Positions 8,705 to 17,843 of a stretch of 64,000 nt of DNA are shown one piece after another. Origin of the DNA: Anabaenopsis elenkinii CCIBt3563 (lineage in GTDB: Bacteria; Cyanobacteriota; Cyanobacteriia; Cyanobacteriales; Nostocaceae); contig NZ_CP063311.1 of the NCBI RefSeq assembly GCF_015245355.1, positions 2,381,309-2,445,308 on the forward strand, written 5' to 3'. The position numbers and the translations under genes were made by a program. The notes under the pieces were generated by a model. The model searched no databases. It saw only the letters and a list, made by a program, of their open reading frames with translations, and had not been told where the DNA came from. Position 1 is the stretch's first letter; each line of letters begins with the position of its first letter.

Positions 8705-9979
8705 ATGAAAGAGTTGACGATATTCATTACTCAGTCTCTCTTGGGTTGGCTGGCTATTCAAATGTGTTTAGCGCTAGTTTTTCTGTTCTATTTACGCTCA
8801 TCAACAACCCAAAATTTATTAGCTGATGAACAGTTACCTAAAACGGCGGTGATTCTTTGTCTACGCGGTGCTGACCCTTATTTATCTGATTGTGTGGAGG
8901 CGCTGTTAAATCAGAATTATCCAGAATACGATTTAAAGGTGATTGTTGATAGTCAGCAAGACCCCGCTTGGCAAATTGTCACCGAAACCATCAAGGCACA
9001 AGAAGCTAGGAATGTCCAAGTTAGTCCTTTAAGGATCATACGATATAACTGTAGTCTCAAATGCAGTTCCCTGTTGCAAGCTGTTTCAGAATTGGATGAT
9101 TCCTATGATGCGATCGCTGTGGTAGATGCTGATACCATTGTTCATACTAATTGGCTGCGGGAACTAGTCACTCCTCTAGCTCATCCCCACGTGGGAGCGA
9201 CCACGGGTAACCGTTGGTTTGTACCCACACATATACCCACACAGAACTATTGGGGGTCTTTAGTCCGCTATATAGGTAATGTATCTACCGTTGTGCAGAT
9301 GTACTTGTTCCAAGTTCCCTGGGGTGGGACTTTAGCAATTAAAACAGAGGTACTACGCCAAACAGGTCTGCTAGATAAATGGGGGGAAGCTTTGGGGGAG
9401 GATTTTATGATCCACAAGATCCTCAAAGAACATGGGTTGCGGGTTAAGTTTGTACCTTCTTTGATCATGCTGAATCGGGAAGAATGCGATTTACTCAGCT
9501 TCATAGAATCTCTTAAGCGCCAACTATTTTACTGTAGACTTTACCATCCCTCTTGGTTAGCCATCATTGGTGATGTGGTCTCTAGCATTCTGTTTCCCTC
9601 TATGGCAATAGTATTATTTCTGTTGTCGTTGTTAGATACACAGTGGGAGTTAACGGCTTTATTGTTGAGTACCTATTGCATTTACACTGTGGGATTACTA
9701 TTAATCACCCTGATTTTAGAGTTAGGAGTCAGTCAAGTGATTCGCGCCCATGGTCAGCCAATTACCAAGTTATCCCTGGATATAGTTCGGAAAATATTAA
9801 TTGCTATTCCCCTCACACAGTGGATCTACGGTTTAGCTTTTATATCTTCCCTAGGTATGTCAACAGTTAAATGGCGGGGTATTATTTATCGTGTAGAAGA
9901 TCCCTGGAATATCCGATTAGTTGAATACCATCCTTATGATATGTTGGATCAACCTATTGACAGCAAAGTTTCTCTTTGA
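8705..9979 (+). CDS. membrane-bound family 2 glycosyltransferase (ceramide glucosyltransferase-like)
   Basis: A 424-residue membrane GT2. A leading TM segment (about 8-30) precedes a cytoplasmic GT-A domain with VVDADTIVH (DxD-type) and GEDFMIHKIL (the ED acid). Where processive enzymes carry QxxRW there is a variant QLFYCRLYHPSW. At least three hydrophobic segments follow. The arrangement resembles ceramide glucosyltransferases, which act on lipid acceptors, and this suits the glycolipid cluster. It is separated from the DUF2141 gene by a repeat, so it may have its own promoter. A GGAGA lies about 10 nt before the ATG. Confidence 0.75.
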   Translation: MKELTIFITQSLLGWLAIQMCLALVFLFYLRSSTTQNLLADEQLPKTAVILCLRGADPYLSDCVEALLNQNYPEYDLKVIVDSQQDPAWQIVTETIKAQEARNVQVSPLRIIRYNCSLKCSSLLQAVSELDDSYDAIAVVDADTIVHTNWLRELVTPLAHPHVGATTGNRWFVPTHIPTQNYWGSLVRYIGNVSTVVQMYLFQVPWGGTLAIKTEVLRQTGLLDKWGEALGEDFMIHKILKEHGLRVKFVPSLIMLNREECDLLSFIESLKRQLFYCRLYHPSWLAIIGDVVSSILFPSMAIVLFLLSLLDTQWELTALLLSTYCIYTVGLLLITLILELGVSQVIRAHGQPITKLSLDIVRKILIAIPLTQWIYGLAFISSLGMSTVKWRGIIYRVEDPWNIRLVEYHPYDMLDQPIDSKVSL

Positions 9980-10207
9980 GCAGTAATAATTCCCTTCAAT
10001 TCCTTTAGTTAATTGCTCAATCACACACTAGGAATTCAACTCAATCAATTAGTAATATTCCAGAATTCTTGAACCTGTCAATTTAATGAGCAACAAGATT
10101 CTCAACAGTTGAATACCCTCTGGATAAACTGCTCATACCCAGTGAACAAGAATAATGTATAAAAACATGATTCTTTTTGAACACAAATAAACAAATTTAC
10201 TCAAATC

Positions 10208-11455
10208 ATGAACAAGCCACCCCTTCGCATTGCGCTGTTTACAGGATTATATGCTCCCTTTTTGACTGGGGTTTCCATTGCAGTCCACCAGCGGGTACGC
10301 TGGTTACTACAACAAGGCCATGAAGTTCTGCTTGTCCACCCAGAAATTAACGACCAATACCCCAAAAATGTGGGTAAGCGTCCCATGTCAGGACTGGAAG
10401 AATTACAACATTTTCCTAACTTTTCTGCTTATTCTTTCCCCACTAAACCACTAATTTTTTATAAGTCCTTACCCCAACCCTTGAACTATCGCCATTGGAG
10501 TGATACCAAGTTATTAGAAAAGTTTCAACCCGATATTATCGTAGTGGAAGAAGCACCGCAAATGCGAGGGTTTTATTCACTATTTTTGCAAGGTTATGGC
10601 CGCCCTGTTGGGGTTGAATATGCCAAAAAAACCGGGACTCCTATTATTTCCGTTTTCCACACCGATATTGTGGCTTACATCCAATACTATTTGGGTAATC
10701 TGTTTTTCCAATTAATGCGCCCGATTATTCCTTTTTTGGTTAAGCAATCTACGCAAGTATATGATCTGAATTTATTTCCTTCTCAAGCACAACTCCAGAA
10801 GTATCAGCAGCTAAATTGCATCCGCGGTGAATATGTTCCCTATCAAGGAATTGATTGCCAAAAATTTCACCCGCGCAATATCATGTATGACCCCATTCCC
10901 CATGACCACAGACCAACTATATTATTTGTGGGGCGCATTACCGCAGAAAAGAGCGTCACCCAACTTATAGATATTTTCCCCCTGATTGCGGCGGAAATTC
11001 CAGATGTGCATTTGGTAATTGTGGGTAGTGGTCCGCTGGATAAAGAATTGCGCCGGCGATCGCAAAAGTTTAGCTCTGGTATTACTATCTGGGGTGAGTC
11101 CCATGGGACAGAACTGTTAGGTTGGTTTGCACGTGCAGATGTATTTGTCAACCCTTCTGTAACTGAAAATTTCTGCACTACAAATAACGAAGCCTTGGCT
11201 TCTGGTACTCCCGTAGTAGCTGTAGTTGCGCCTTCCACCTCAGAGCAGGTTTTCTCCGGTGTGAATGGCTTTTTAGCCCAACCCAATAGTAACCGAGATT
11301 TTGCGGATAAGGTGGTAACAATTCTCAGTAACGCACAACTGAAGGAGAAAATGAACCAACAAGCCCGCCCTTCTATTATTGAATATGATTGGTCAGCTTG
11401 TACACAGAAGTTTGAACGCAAGCTGTATCAGCTAGTTGAAGCTTTTCAAAAGTAG
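10208..11455 (+). CDS. hglT: family 4 (GT-B) glycosyltransferase, probable heterocyst glycolipid glycosyltransferase
   Basis: A 415-residue GT-B retaining glycosyltransferase. The N-terminal acceptor domain begins IALFTGLYAPFLTGVSIAVH. The C-terminal donor domain has ILFVGRITAEKSV, VIVGSGPLDKEL and an EX7E motif with E320 and E328 (TENFCTTNNEALASG). It is closest in style to the SqdX/DGDG-type lipid glycosyltransferases. As the last gene of the hgdBC-hgdA-GT2-DUF2141-GT2 run it matches the place I recall for HglT (all5341), which glucosylates the heterocyst long-chain alcohol. The family call is firm; the name rests on order. Confidence 0.75.
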   Translation: MNKPPLRIALFTGLYAPFLTGVSIAVHQRVRWLLQQGHEVLLVHPEINDQYPKNVGKRPMSGLEELQHFPNFSAYSFPTKPLIFYKSLPQPLNYRHWSDTKLLEKFQPDIIVVEEAPQMRGFYSLFLQGYGRPVGVEYAKKTGTPIISVFHTDIVAYIQYYLGNLFFQLMRPIIPFLVKQSTQVYDLNLFPSQAQLQKYQQLNCIRGEYVPYQGIDCQKFHPRNIMYDPIPHDHRPTILFVGRITAEKSVTQLIDIFPLIAAEIPDVHLVIVGSGPLDKELRRRSQKFSSGITIWGESHGTELLGWFARADVFVNPSVTENFCTTNNEALASGTPVVAVVAPSTSEQVFSGVNGFLAQPNSNRDFADKVVTILSNAQLKEKMNQQARPSIIEYDWSACTQKFERKLYQLVEAFQK

Positions 11456-11484
11456 CCAATATGTAGCCAATATATCCAATGTGC

Positions 11485-11533
11485 CAGGGGTTAAAAACCC
11501 CTGTCTGATAGCTGAAGTCGGATGAATCCGACT
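11485..11533. terminator. paired hairpins between convergent genes
   Basis: Two perfect inverted repeats sit back to back between convergent hglT and the methyltransferase gene. CAGGGGTT-AAA-AACCCCTG is at 11485-11503, and AGTCGGAT-GA-ATCCGACT at 11516-11533, each with 8 bp arms. Neither has a long T run, but their place suggests two-way transcription termination. Confidence 0.55.
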
Positions 11534-11545
11534 GGAATCAGGTAG

Positions 11546-14425
11546 TTAAAATAATTCTCCTTGTAGGGTGTCCGGTTCTTTGTGAGCTGCTAGGCGGCAA
11601 ATTTCCGACCAGGAAACTACTAGGCTGTTGTAAGCTGTGGCTTCTTGTATCCAGGCTTTTTTGTCACAAATGTTATATAAGCGATAGGTTAAGTCTTTTA
11701 AGATTTCCCACACAACTTTGGACTCAAATAATACTGTGGCGGCGCCGGTTTCCCCTTTTTTATCTAGGGTGTGGATCAGGTTTTGGGTAATTAACCAGTG
11801 TGACTTGGTGGGGTTGCTACTGTGTGGTAACTCTTCCCGGCGCAGTAGTCGCACCTTTCCACCTTCTGCGGAGACAATACCGCCATTTACTAAGCCTTGA
11901 ACAGTGATATTTTTGGCTTTTGAGAGGGTTTCCGCCTCCCCGTAGAGTCCTTCATTAAATTGATGTTGTTCAAACCAGATCAAAGCCCAGCGGGTCTCTA
12001 GGTCAAATTCTCCCTCCTGTTCTGTGAGGTATTCATCCAACATTTGATTAATAAATTGTAGGGCGGTACGCACTCCTATGGCGGAACCGTCAGCTTCTAA
12101 AACTTTGGTGTAACGGGAAAAAACACCCATACCTGGACCAATGCTAGCTTGGGCTAAATCCACCGGGGCGATGTTACCTTGTTGCAGTTTTTCCACTGCT
12201 CCTGGGAGTTCCCGCTTGAGTTGTTGCAGAAATTGGCGACGGGTGGCGGAGGGGGCGGTTTCTAGACGGGGACGACACACCAGGACAATGGAGGAGGCCA
12301 GGGCGCCAACGTTTTTTTTAAGATTTGTTACTAATTCTGTCCGCATTGGCCAAGTACCCACAATGGTAAAACCAGCTTGGATTAAACCCTCTAGCATGGT
12401 TTCCCACCCGGTGGAGGCGGTGACACTTTCGTTATTTTTACTAGTTTCTGTTTCTGACTGTTTAAAGGCGTAATAAATAGTAACTGGATATTCAGGATGT
12501 GCGGTTTCTCGCATTCTGCTAAAGGCTTCACCTAAACCAGTTTCAAAAAAATCTTGAGCTTTTTGTTTATCACCGCCAAATCTGTAGGGGGTGGCGACTA
12601 GTTCCTGTGTTTTGGGTACTAGTAAGGTGCTGCAAATTTCTGGGTAAAGTTTGCCGATAGAACGGCGCAGCCAGATATAAAAGAAGTCGGCTAAGTCTGC
12701 ATAGCCGATGTTATCGTAGTATGGGGGGTCTGTGGAGATAACCGGAGAGTTTGAATTAATTAATTGAATTTCAGTAGCATTAATTTGCTTAACTACACCA
12801 ATTACCTTAGTGTGAGAATTCAATTCTAAAACCTTGACTAAATAATTAATTTGACCAATAAAATTACCAGTAGAATTGGAAAAAGGATTACCTTCTACAA
12901 AATCCCAAATCATGGGAATTGCTTGACGTGCAAATACTTGTTGAATGTTTTCACCCAGATTGTCCCAAAAGCAAAATGCAGAAGTGCGATTTGCTAATCT
13001 ACTTACGTTCATACCCAAATAAGTCGCCACAGCATCAGCGTAAGCTGTCGCACCCATACCCCCCTCAGACAATGGTAAATGATCATCAGCCATACCCCCA
13101 GCTACAGCATCCAGTTTGACCTGTTCCCTGGCGACGCTGACTAAATCGCTGAAGGTGGTTAAGGCGACAAGCTGACGGGGAGTGAATAATTTATCAAATG
13201 TATTAATTCCATAATTTGGTGTGTTAAAATTACGAGGATTATCTGGTAAATTTGCCTCTGGTTTCCATTCTGGCTTTGCAGACAAAGCCACCTCGATCTG
13301 CTCATCATTCGGGGGAATATACAACCGTTGCTTTTGACCCTCCGCCACAATAGCCATTAACTGAGCGTTCATTCTTCCTGCTTTCCCCTCCTGGCGGATG
13401 TGGTCAAAGGTTACAGGACTGTCACAACAAACACACATCGCCCCTCTGCGGTTAACAGTTCCCTCCCGTGGTGTTCCCTCCCCGGTTTTGACTGCAAAAC
13501 TCACCCTAGGGGGTTGGTGACTCCTATCAATTACAGGTTCTACCCAAACTTCCTTACCCTTTTTAGTAGATAATTTAAAAGAATTTACCAAAGGCATTTG
13601 CGCCCCACAAGCGGGGTTAGGACATTTCACAGTCCGCGCCCACAACCAAGCAATTACCGTTGCTTCCCCACCCCCATACTCCTGGGGTAAACTCACCTTG
13701 GGGTACAAATGGCCAATAGTTTTAAAAGCTTGCTCCCGCATCCATGCCCCATAATAGCGCACATCGTCAGCTAACCCTTGGGCTCCGTACCATTGGGCGG
13801 TTTTTAACCCTGTTTGCGCTTGGGGGTTGACGGGGGGTTGATTTTGAAATTTGGGGGGAATTTCAATTAAGGCTTTAGTAATTAGCACCGCCACGGGGTT
13901 AATATCACTACCATGGGCGACTAAACCTAGGCGTTGTCCTTCTAGGGGTATGGAACCACCACCACAGAAGGGGTCATAAACCGGGGGTGCATAGTTTTGT
14001 AAATATGTACGTACTTCTACTGGGTCTACGGGTGGTGTTTCGTTGCGACTCCAAGCCAGACAGCGGGCAATTTCTGCTTGGGCTGCTTCGATAATTTCCC
14101 GGTTATTCACACTATCCCAAGAGACTAAACCCTGAACTACCTGCTCCGCTTTCCCTTTTTTGTCAACGGTAACAATTTTACCAATGATATCAAATAACCG
14201 TTGTCTTTCTTGTGCTTGGTCTGCATCTGTGGGGAATTTATCGGGGTGACTAGATGGGTCATCTACTAGGGAAGCAAATAATACCGCCCTACAGGTGGCT
14301 AAAGGTCGCCTAGCCCACCATAAATGTAATGTAGAAGGATGTCCGTGTCTAATGGATTTTTCCCTGGCTGATTCTTGATTAATTGCTTCTAGGGGTAGGG
14401 CGACTTCTATTAATTTTTTTTTCAT
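11546..14425 (-). CDS. DUF1156-type adenine DNA methyltransferase with zinc-ribbon
   Basis: A 959-residue protein of the DUF1156/COG1743 group. The N-terminal signature SIRHGHPSTLHLWWARRP is followed by SAM motif I DPFCGGGSIP (151-160), a split zinc-ribbon (C268/C273 and C331/C334), and catalytic motif IV DPPYYDNIGY (566-575). The C-terminal 350 residues are target-recognition-like. All key motifs are present, so it should be active. Relatives are known from phage-defence loci beside DUF499 ATPases. Here no DUF499 gene, helicase or nuclease follows; instead it is divergent from a dynamin-like operon starting 193 bp away. It could be an orphan methylase or part of the same island. Confidence 0.85.
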   Translation of the reverse strand: MKKKLIEVALPLEAINQESAREKSIRHGHPSTLHLWWARRPLATCRAVLFASLVDDPSSHPDKFPTDADQAQERQRLFDIIGKIVTVDKKGKAEQVVQGLVSWDSVNNREIIEAAQAEIARCLAWSRNETPPVDPVEVRTYLQNYAPPVYDPFCGGGSIPLEGQRLGLVAHGSDINPVAVLITKALIEIPPKFQNQPPVNPQAQTGLKTAQWYGAQGLADDVRYYGAWMREQAFKTIGHLYPKVSLPQEYGGGEATVIAWLWARTVKCPNPACGAQMPLVNSFKLSTKKGKEVWVEPVIDRSHQPPRVSFAVKTGEGTPREGTVNRRGAMCVCCDSPVTFDHIRQEGKAGRMNAQLMAIVAEGQKQRLYIPPNDEQIEVALSAKPEWKPEANLPDNPRNFNTPNYGINTFDKLFTPRQLVALTTFSDLVSVAREQVKLDAVAGGMADDHLPLSEGGMGATAYADAVATYLGMNVSRLANRTSAFCFWDNLGENIQQVFARQAIPMIWDFVEGNPFSNSTGNFIGQINYLVKVLELNSHTKVIGVVKQINATEIQLINSNSPVISTDPPYYDNIGYADLADFFYIWLRRSIGKLYPEICSTLLVPKTQELVATPYRFGGDKQKAQDFFETGLGEAFSRMRETAHPEYPVTIYYAFKQSETETSKNNESVTASTGWETMLEGLIQAGFTIVGTWPMRTELVTNLKKNVGALASSIVLVCRPRLETAPSATRRQFLQQLKRELPGAVEKLQQGNIAPVDLAQASIGPGMGVFSRYTKVLEADGSAIGVRTALQFINQMLDEYLTEQEGEFDLETRWALIWFEQHQFNEGLYGEAETLSKAKNITVQGLVNGGIVSAEGGKVRLLRREELPHSSNPTKSHWLITQNLIHTLDKKGETGAATVLFESKVVWEILKDLTYRLYNICDKKAWIQEATAYNSLVVSWSEICRLAAHKEPDTLQGELF

Positions 14426-14584
14426 CAGAGTAACCAGGGAATACTTATGATATTAATTTACCTCATGGGATGGTGAATGGGGATATTGGGTGAAGTATTT
14501 CCACAAAATGATTAATTGTATTGAAGAAATGTTGAAATTTTTAGCATATGGAGATTTACACTACCAATAGGCTAAACTAAGAAA

Positions 14585-14599
14585 GTACAACAATTGTAC
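14585..14599. promoter_or_regulatory. operator-like inverted repeat before the dynamin operon
   Basis: GTACAACAATTGTAC is a perfect 6 bp inverted repeat around CAA, ending 18 nt before the first dynamin-like start codon. It does not fit GTA-N8-TAC (NtcA; here N9) nor the cyanobacterial LexA box (spacer 7, not 4). A local repressor site is plausible but unproven. Confidence 0.4.
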
Positions 14600-14617
14600 A
14601 AATAAATACAAAATAAT

Positions 14618-17029
14618 ATGAATAATCAAGTCTACGAGGTATTTGAAGCTGTCGAATTTAAAGCCAAACTACTGGCTCAATACTGGCATAATTTTCACAT
14701 AGAAATCTGCCAGCACTTACCAGAGACATATCTAACTGAAATAGAAAAACTCTCCCAAAACCTGGAAACAGCCTTAAATCAACTGGTTAATCAACTGCGA
14801 TATCCCACTCTTACCCTAGCCACCACAGGAACCACCAGCAGCGGTAAAAGCACCTTAGTTAATTTACTCTGCGGAGCGGAAATTGTACCAGTAGCGGTGA
14901 GTGAAATGAGTGCTGGTACTGTCACCATTGAATACAATCCACAAAAGTCTTTAGTCATCTATGAAACCCCAGGCGCATTGTGGGAATGTGGGGAATGGAA
15001 GGGTATTACTGAAGAAAAAATTTATCAGCGTCTCTACCAGGCGATGATCACTTATCTTGAGAACCGAGAAACACAACCCAACTTGGCCTGTCCACAATCT
15101 AAAATTTTTTACCCCATTAGACTTTTAAACGATTCCCAATGGGAACTACCACAGGGTACTACGGTGAGAATTTTGGATTTACCCGGTTTAGCTTACGTGG
15201 GTGATCAGGGTAACGCTGATGTGATTAAACAGTGTCGTGAGGCCTTGTGTATAGTCACCTATAACAGCGCAGAGACAGATTCCCAAAAAGTAAATAGTTT
15301 ACTACAAGAAGTAGTACAGCAGGTCAAAGATTTAGGCGGTTCTCCCGCGAGAATGCTATTTACTTTGAATCGAATTGATGTTTTCCGCACCGATAAAAAC
15401 TGGCCAGAAACAGAAAATCGCTTTTGTGAAAGCACCATCGCTAATATTAAAAAGGAGTTAACCCAGCAGCTAAGGGAATACTCAGAGGAAATCAACAATT
15501 TAGAAGTAGTCAAATTAAGTACATGGCCCGCCTTGTTGTCGCTGCAAATGCAAAGTTTTGATACTATTTACAGTGCTGAAGCCTGTAAAAAGGCGGATAA
15601 CTATTTTAGTGTATTAATTGAAGATATATTGGAAGATTTGCCCCGGAACACTCAAAAATGGTCTGTTCACGACAAAAACAGAGTGGCGCAAGCATTATGG
15701 CAAAAATCCTATGGCCAGGAATTTCACGATAACTTAAGAAAACATATTAATCAACATTTCCCCCAGTTAGTCATACCTCAAATCATAGAACGGTTTAATA
15801 TAGCTGCTGGAAATGCTATTAGAGAGTGGTCTTTACAAACAACAACGGCTATTGTTAATAGTTCTGAGGAACAATATCAACAAGAGTGCGAGAAAATATC
15901 ACAAACCAGGTCAGCGCTACAGTCATTACTAGAAGAAAGTGATGGACAGCTGAAAAAACCCTGCGAAGACCTAGAACTAAAAGTTAAACAGGTTTTAGCA
16001 GGGGAATCAACAGAAGACCTAGTTAATCACATTAAAAAGGTAATTGGGGAACTGCAAGCACAGGCACCTTATAATCAATTAGGAGAGAAATTATTCCCCA
16101 TATACGGATGCTTCCCGGAATTGAACAAGGGAATTAACCAAGTATTAGAAGCAGTTGCAAAGTCTTTAGAAACCGGAAAGGTAGATTTAGACACTCCCAA
16201 CTTGAAACGAGCCAATGTATTAAGCGTGAATTTACTCTCAAAAAATTTACAGCGTTTAATTAACTTGGGTTATACAGGTTCCCTAGCTAAAGAAGGGAAA
16301 AAGATGGAAGCGCGGACAGAAACACAGAAAAAAGAACTCAAACAGATCAATGAGGAACTCAATGAACTAGCTATACATTTAAACATTATTTTGCAAGATG
16401 TATTAAAGCAAGTTTCCCAACAAGTAGTAGAGAGAATTTACAATTCAGTTTCTGAATTATTCCGTTGTCATTTGGCTTATATTGAAGAAAATGCCAATAA
16501 TCAAGCCCCCCATATAGCGATCAAATTCCCAGAAGGACAACTGATTAAAGTTGACGCTAACCAATTGACATTTAATTTCTCCTTTCAAGCTGGTTTTCCT
16601 ATTCATCAAGGAACTTGGGAAGAAGAAATCAAGATAGAAAAAAAAGAAAGAGTCTGGTATACTCTATGGATATGGAAAAAAACTTTTTATGAAACCGAAT
16701 ATGAAACCCGTTCTAGTGATAATGCGGCAATACCTAGTGTAGAAGATTTGCTGACCAGTTGGATTATTCAGTCGAAACAGCAAGAAGCAGAAATAGTCAA
16801 TAAAATCGCCACTTGGTTAATCACACAAGTTAATTGTTTAAAAAAAACCGTATCTCAAATTCAGAATGATATTATTGACCGTTATCAAGCCAGACTGGAT
16901 AAAGCACACCAAGAAACTACTCTAGATTATGAAAAACACAGAAATATCTGGGTACCTATACAAGAAAAAGCTCAAAACCTCTCTGAAGATTTTGATAGCT
17001 TAGGACAAAGTTGGAACCTGAAAAGTTGA
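14618..17029 (+). CDS. dynamin-like GTPase 1
   Basis: An 803-residue large GTPase. The G domain begins after about 60 helical residues: P-loop GTTSSGKST (71-79), switch region MSAGTVT, G3 DLPG (187-190) and G4 NRID (251-254, arginine replacing the usual lysine). From about residue 380 to 640 it is long-helical, as expected for a dynamin stalk. A C-terminal region has an aromatic/basic stretch (VWYTLWIWKKTFYE). I see no membrane helix. Bacterial dynamins remodel membranes and often work as unequal pairs, and here the partner is two genes downstream. No clear ribosome site precedes the ATG. Confidence 0.8.
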   Translation: MNNQVYEVFEAVEFKAKLLAQYWHNFHIEICQHLPETYLTEIEKLSQNLETALNQLVNQLRYPTLTLATTGTTSSGKSTLVNLLCGAEIVPVAVSEMSAGTVTIEYNPQKSLVIYETPGALWECGEWKGITEEKIYQRLYQAMITYLENRETQPNLACPQSKIFYPIRLLNDSQWELPQGTTVRILDLPGLAYVGDQGNADVIKQCREALCIVTYNSAETDSQKVNSLLQEVVQQVKDLGGSPARMLFTLNRIDVFRTDKNWPETENRFCESTIANIKKELTQQLREYSEEINNLEVVKLSTWPALLSLQMQSFDTIYSAEACKKADNYFSVLIEDILEDLPRNTQKWSVHDKNRVAQALWQKSYGQEFHDNLRKHINQHFPQLVIPQIIERFNIAAGNAIREWSLQTTTAIVNSSEEQYQQECEKISQTRSALQSLLEESDGQLKKPCEDLELKVKQVLAGESTEDLVNHIKKVIGELQAQAPYNQLGEKLFPIYGCFPELNKGINQVLEAVAKSLETGKVDLDTPNLKRANVLSVNLLSKNLQRLINLGYTGSLAKEGKKMEARTETQKKELKQINEELNELAIHLNIILQDVLKQVSQQVVERIYNSVSELFRCHLAYIEENANNQAPHIAIKFPEGQLIKVDANQLTFNFSFQAGFPIHQGTWEEEIKIEKKERVWYTLWIWKKTFYETEYETRSSDNAAIPSVEDLLTSWIIQSKQQEAEIVNKIATWLITQVNCLKKTVSQIQNDIIDRYQARLDKAHQETTLDYEKHRNIWVPIQEKAQNLSEDFDSLGQSWNLKS

Positions 17030-17077
17030 TTTTGCATATGTTTATTTTGCATATAAAATCAATTCAAATATAATCAT

Positions 17078-17830
17078 ATGCAGCCATCAAAATTAAAGGA
17101 ACTATATCAACAAGTGTATGATCAAGTGTATCCTCAGATTAAGGATCAGAAACTAGGAGTTTTAGCTACGGTAATTCACGTGATCCTTGATTCAGATCAA
17201 ACACAAGCTGAAAAAATTCGTCAAGAATGGGGAATTGAAGGTAACTCTTCTTGGGAAGAGGATTTATCTATAGTATCGAATGTAATAGGATATAACTTAA
17301 TTAGGAGCAAAAAGATGGAGCAATTTATTATTATACTCATAGCTTCGGCAATTGTAGGAGTTCCTGCTTGTCTAAAATATATACAAGATACAAAGCAAAA
17401 ATCAGATTCTAACAGTAAAACACCCCCTCCTCCTCCCCCAAAAAAGAGTGAATGTGCATCTTTATATCTGGTTGTACCAGCATCAGTAGCGAGAAAATTT
17501 ACCGAGGGTAAACCTATTAATCAAGCTGAGGTAGAAGAACTGATAGATAATGCTTCCTACTTGTTGTGTACTAATATGTGTACTAATGAACAAAAAGCTG
17601 ATAGAGTCCAGGAGAAACTAGTTTTAACCGAGGATAAGATCACAGATATAAGTGAACAAAGGGAAGTTTACATCAAAATTAACATTGCTGATGGACAAGA
17701 CATGATCGGGAAGCAAATCCCATACGCTTTAAAAAGTAATCTACCTGCTCATGGTCAAGGGGTGATCCGCAAAATAGCTTGTATTGAATATTTATCTGTG
17801 TCGGGTTTAGAAGAATTTAACAGGATTTAA
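17078..17830 (+). CDS. one-pass membrane protein between the two dynamin-like genes
   Basis: A 250-residue protein that I cannot assign to a family. Residues 1-75 are soluble and helical. One membrane segment (about 82-99, FIIILIASAIVGVPACL) leads to a polar linker containing six prolines in a row and then a folded-looking C-terminal domain of about 130 residues (SLYLVVPASVARKF...). It starts 48 bp after dynamin 1 and ends 13 bp before dynamin 2, so the three are surely one operon. It may anchor or sense for the GTPases, which have no membrane helices of their own; that is inference. Confidence 0.7.
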   Translation: MQPSKLKELYQQVYDQVYPQIKDQKLGVLATVIHVILDSDQTQAEKIRQEWGIEGNSSWEEDLSIVSNVIGYNLIRSKKMEQFIIILIASAIVGVPACLKYIQDTKQKSDSNSKTPPPPPPKKSECASLYLVVPASVARKFTEGKPINQAEVEELIDNASYLLCTNMCTNEQKADRVQEKLVLTEDKITDISEQREVYIKINIADGQDMIGKQIPYALKSNLPAHGQGVIRKIACIEYLSVSGLEEFNRI

Positions 17831-17843
17831 AGGATTTGCCAAA

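Noticed and set aside
10867..11421. 184-codon minus-strand ORF within the hglT-like gene
   Set aside because: Antisense shadow of a well-supported glycosyltransferase.
14585..14599. NtcA or LexA binding site
   Set aside because: Spacing is GTA-N9-TAC and GTAC-N7-GTAC; both regulators need different spacing.
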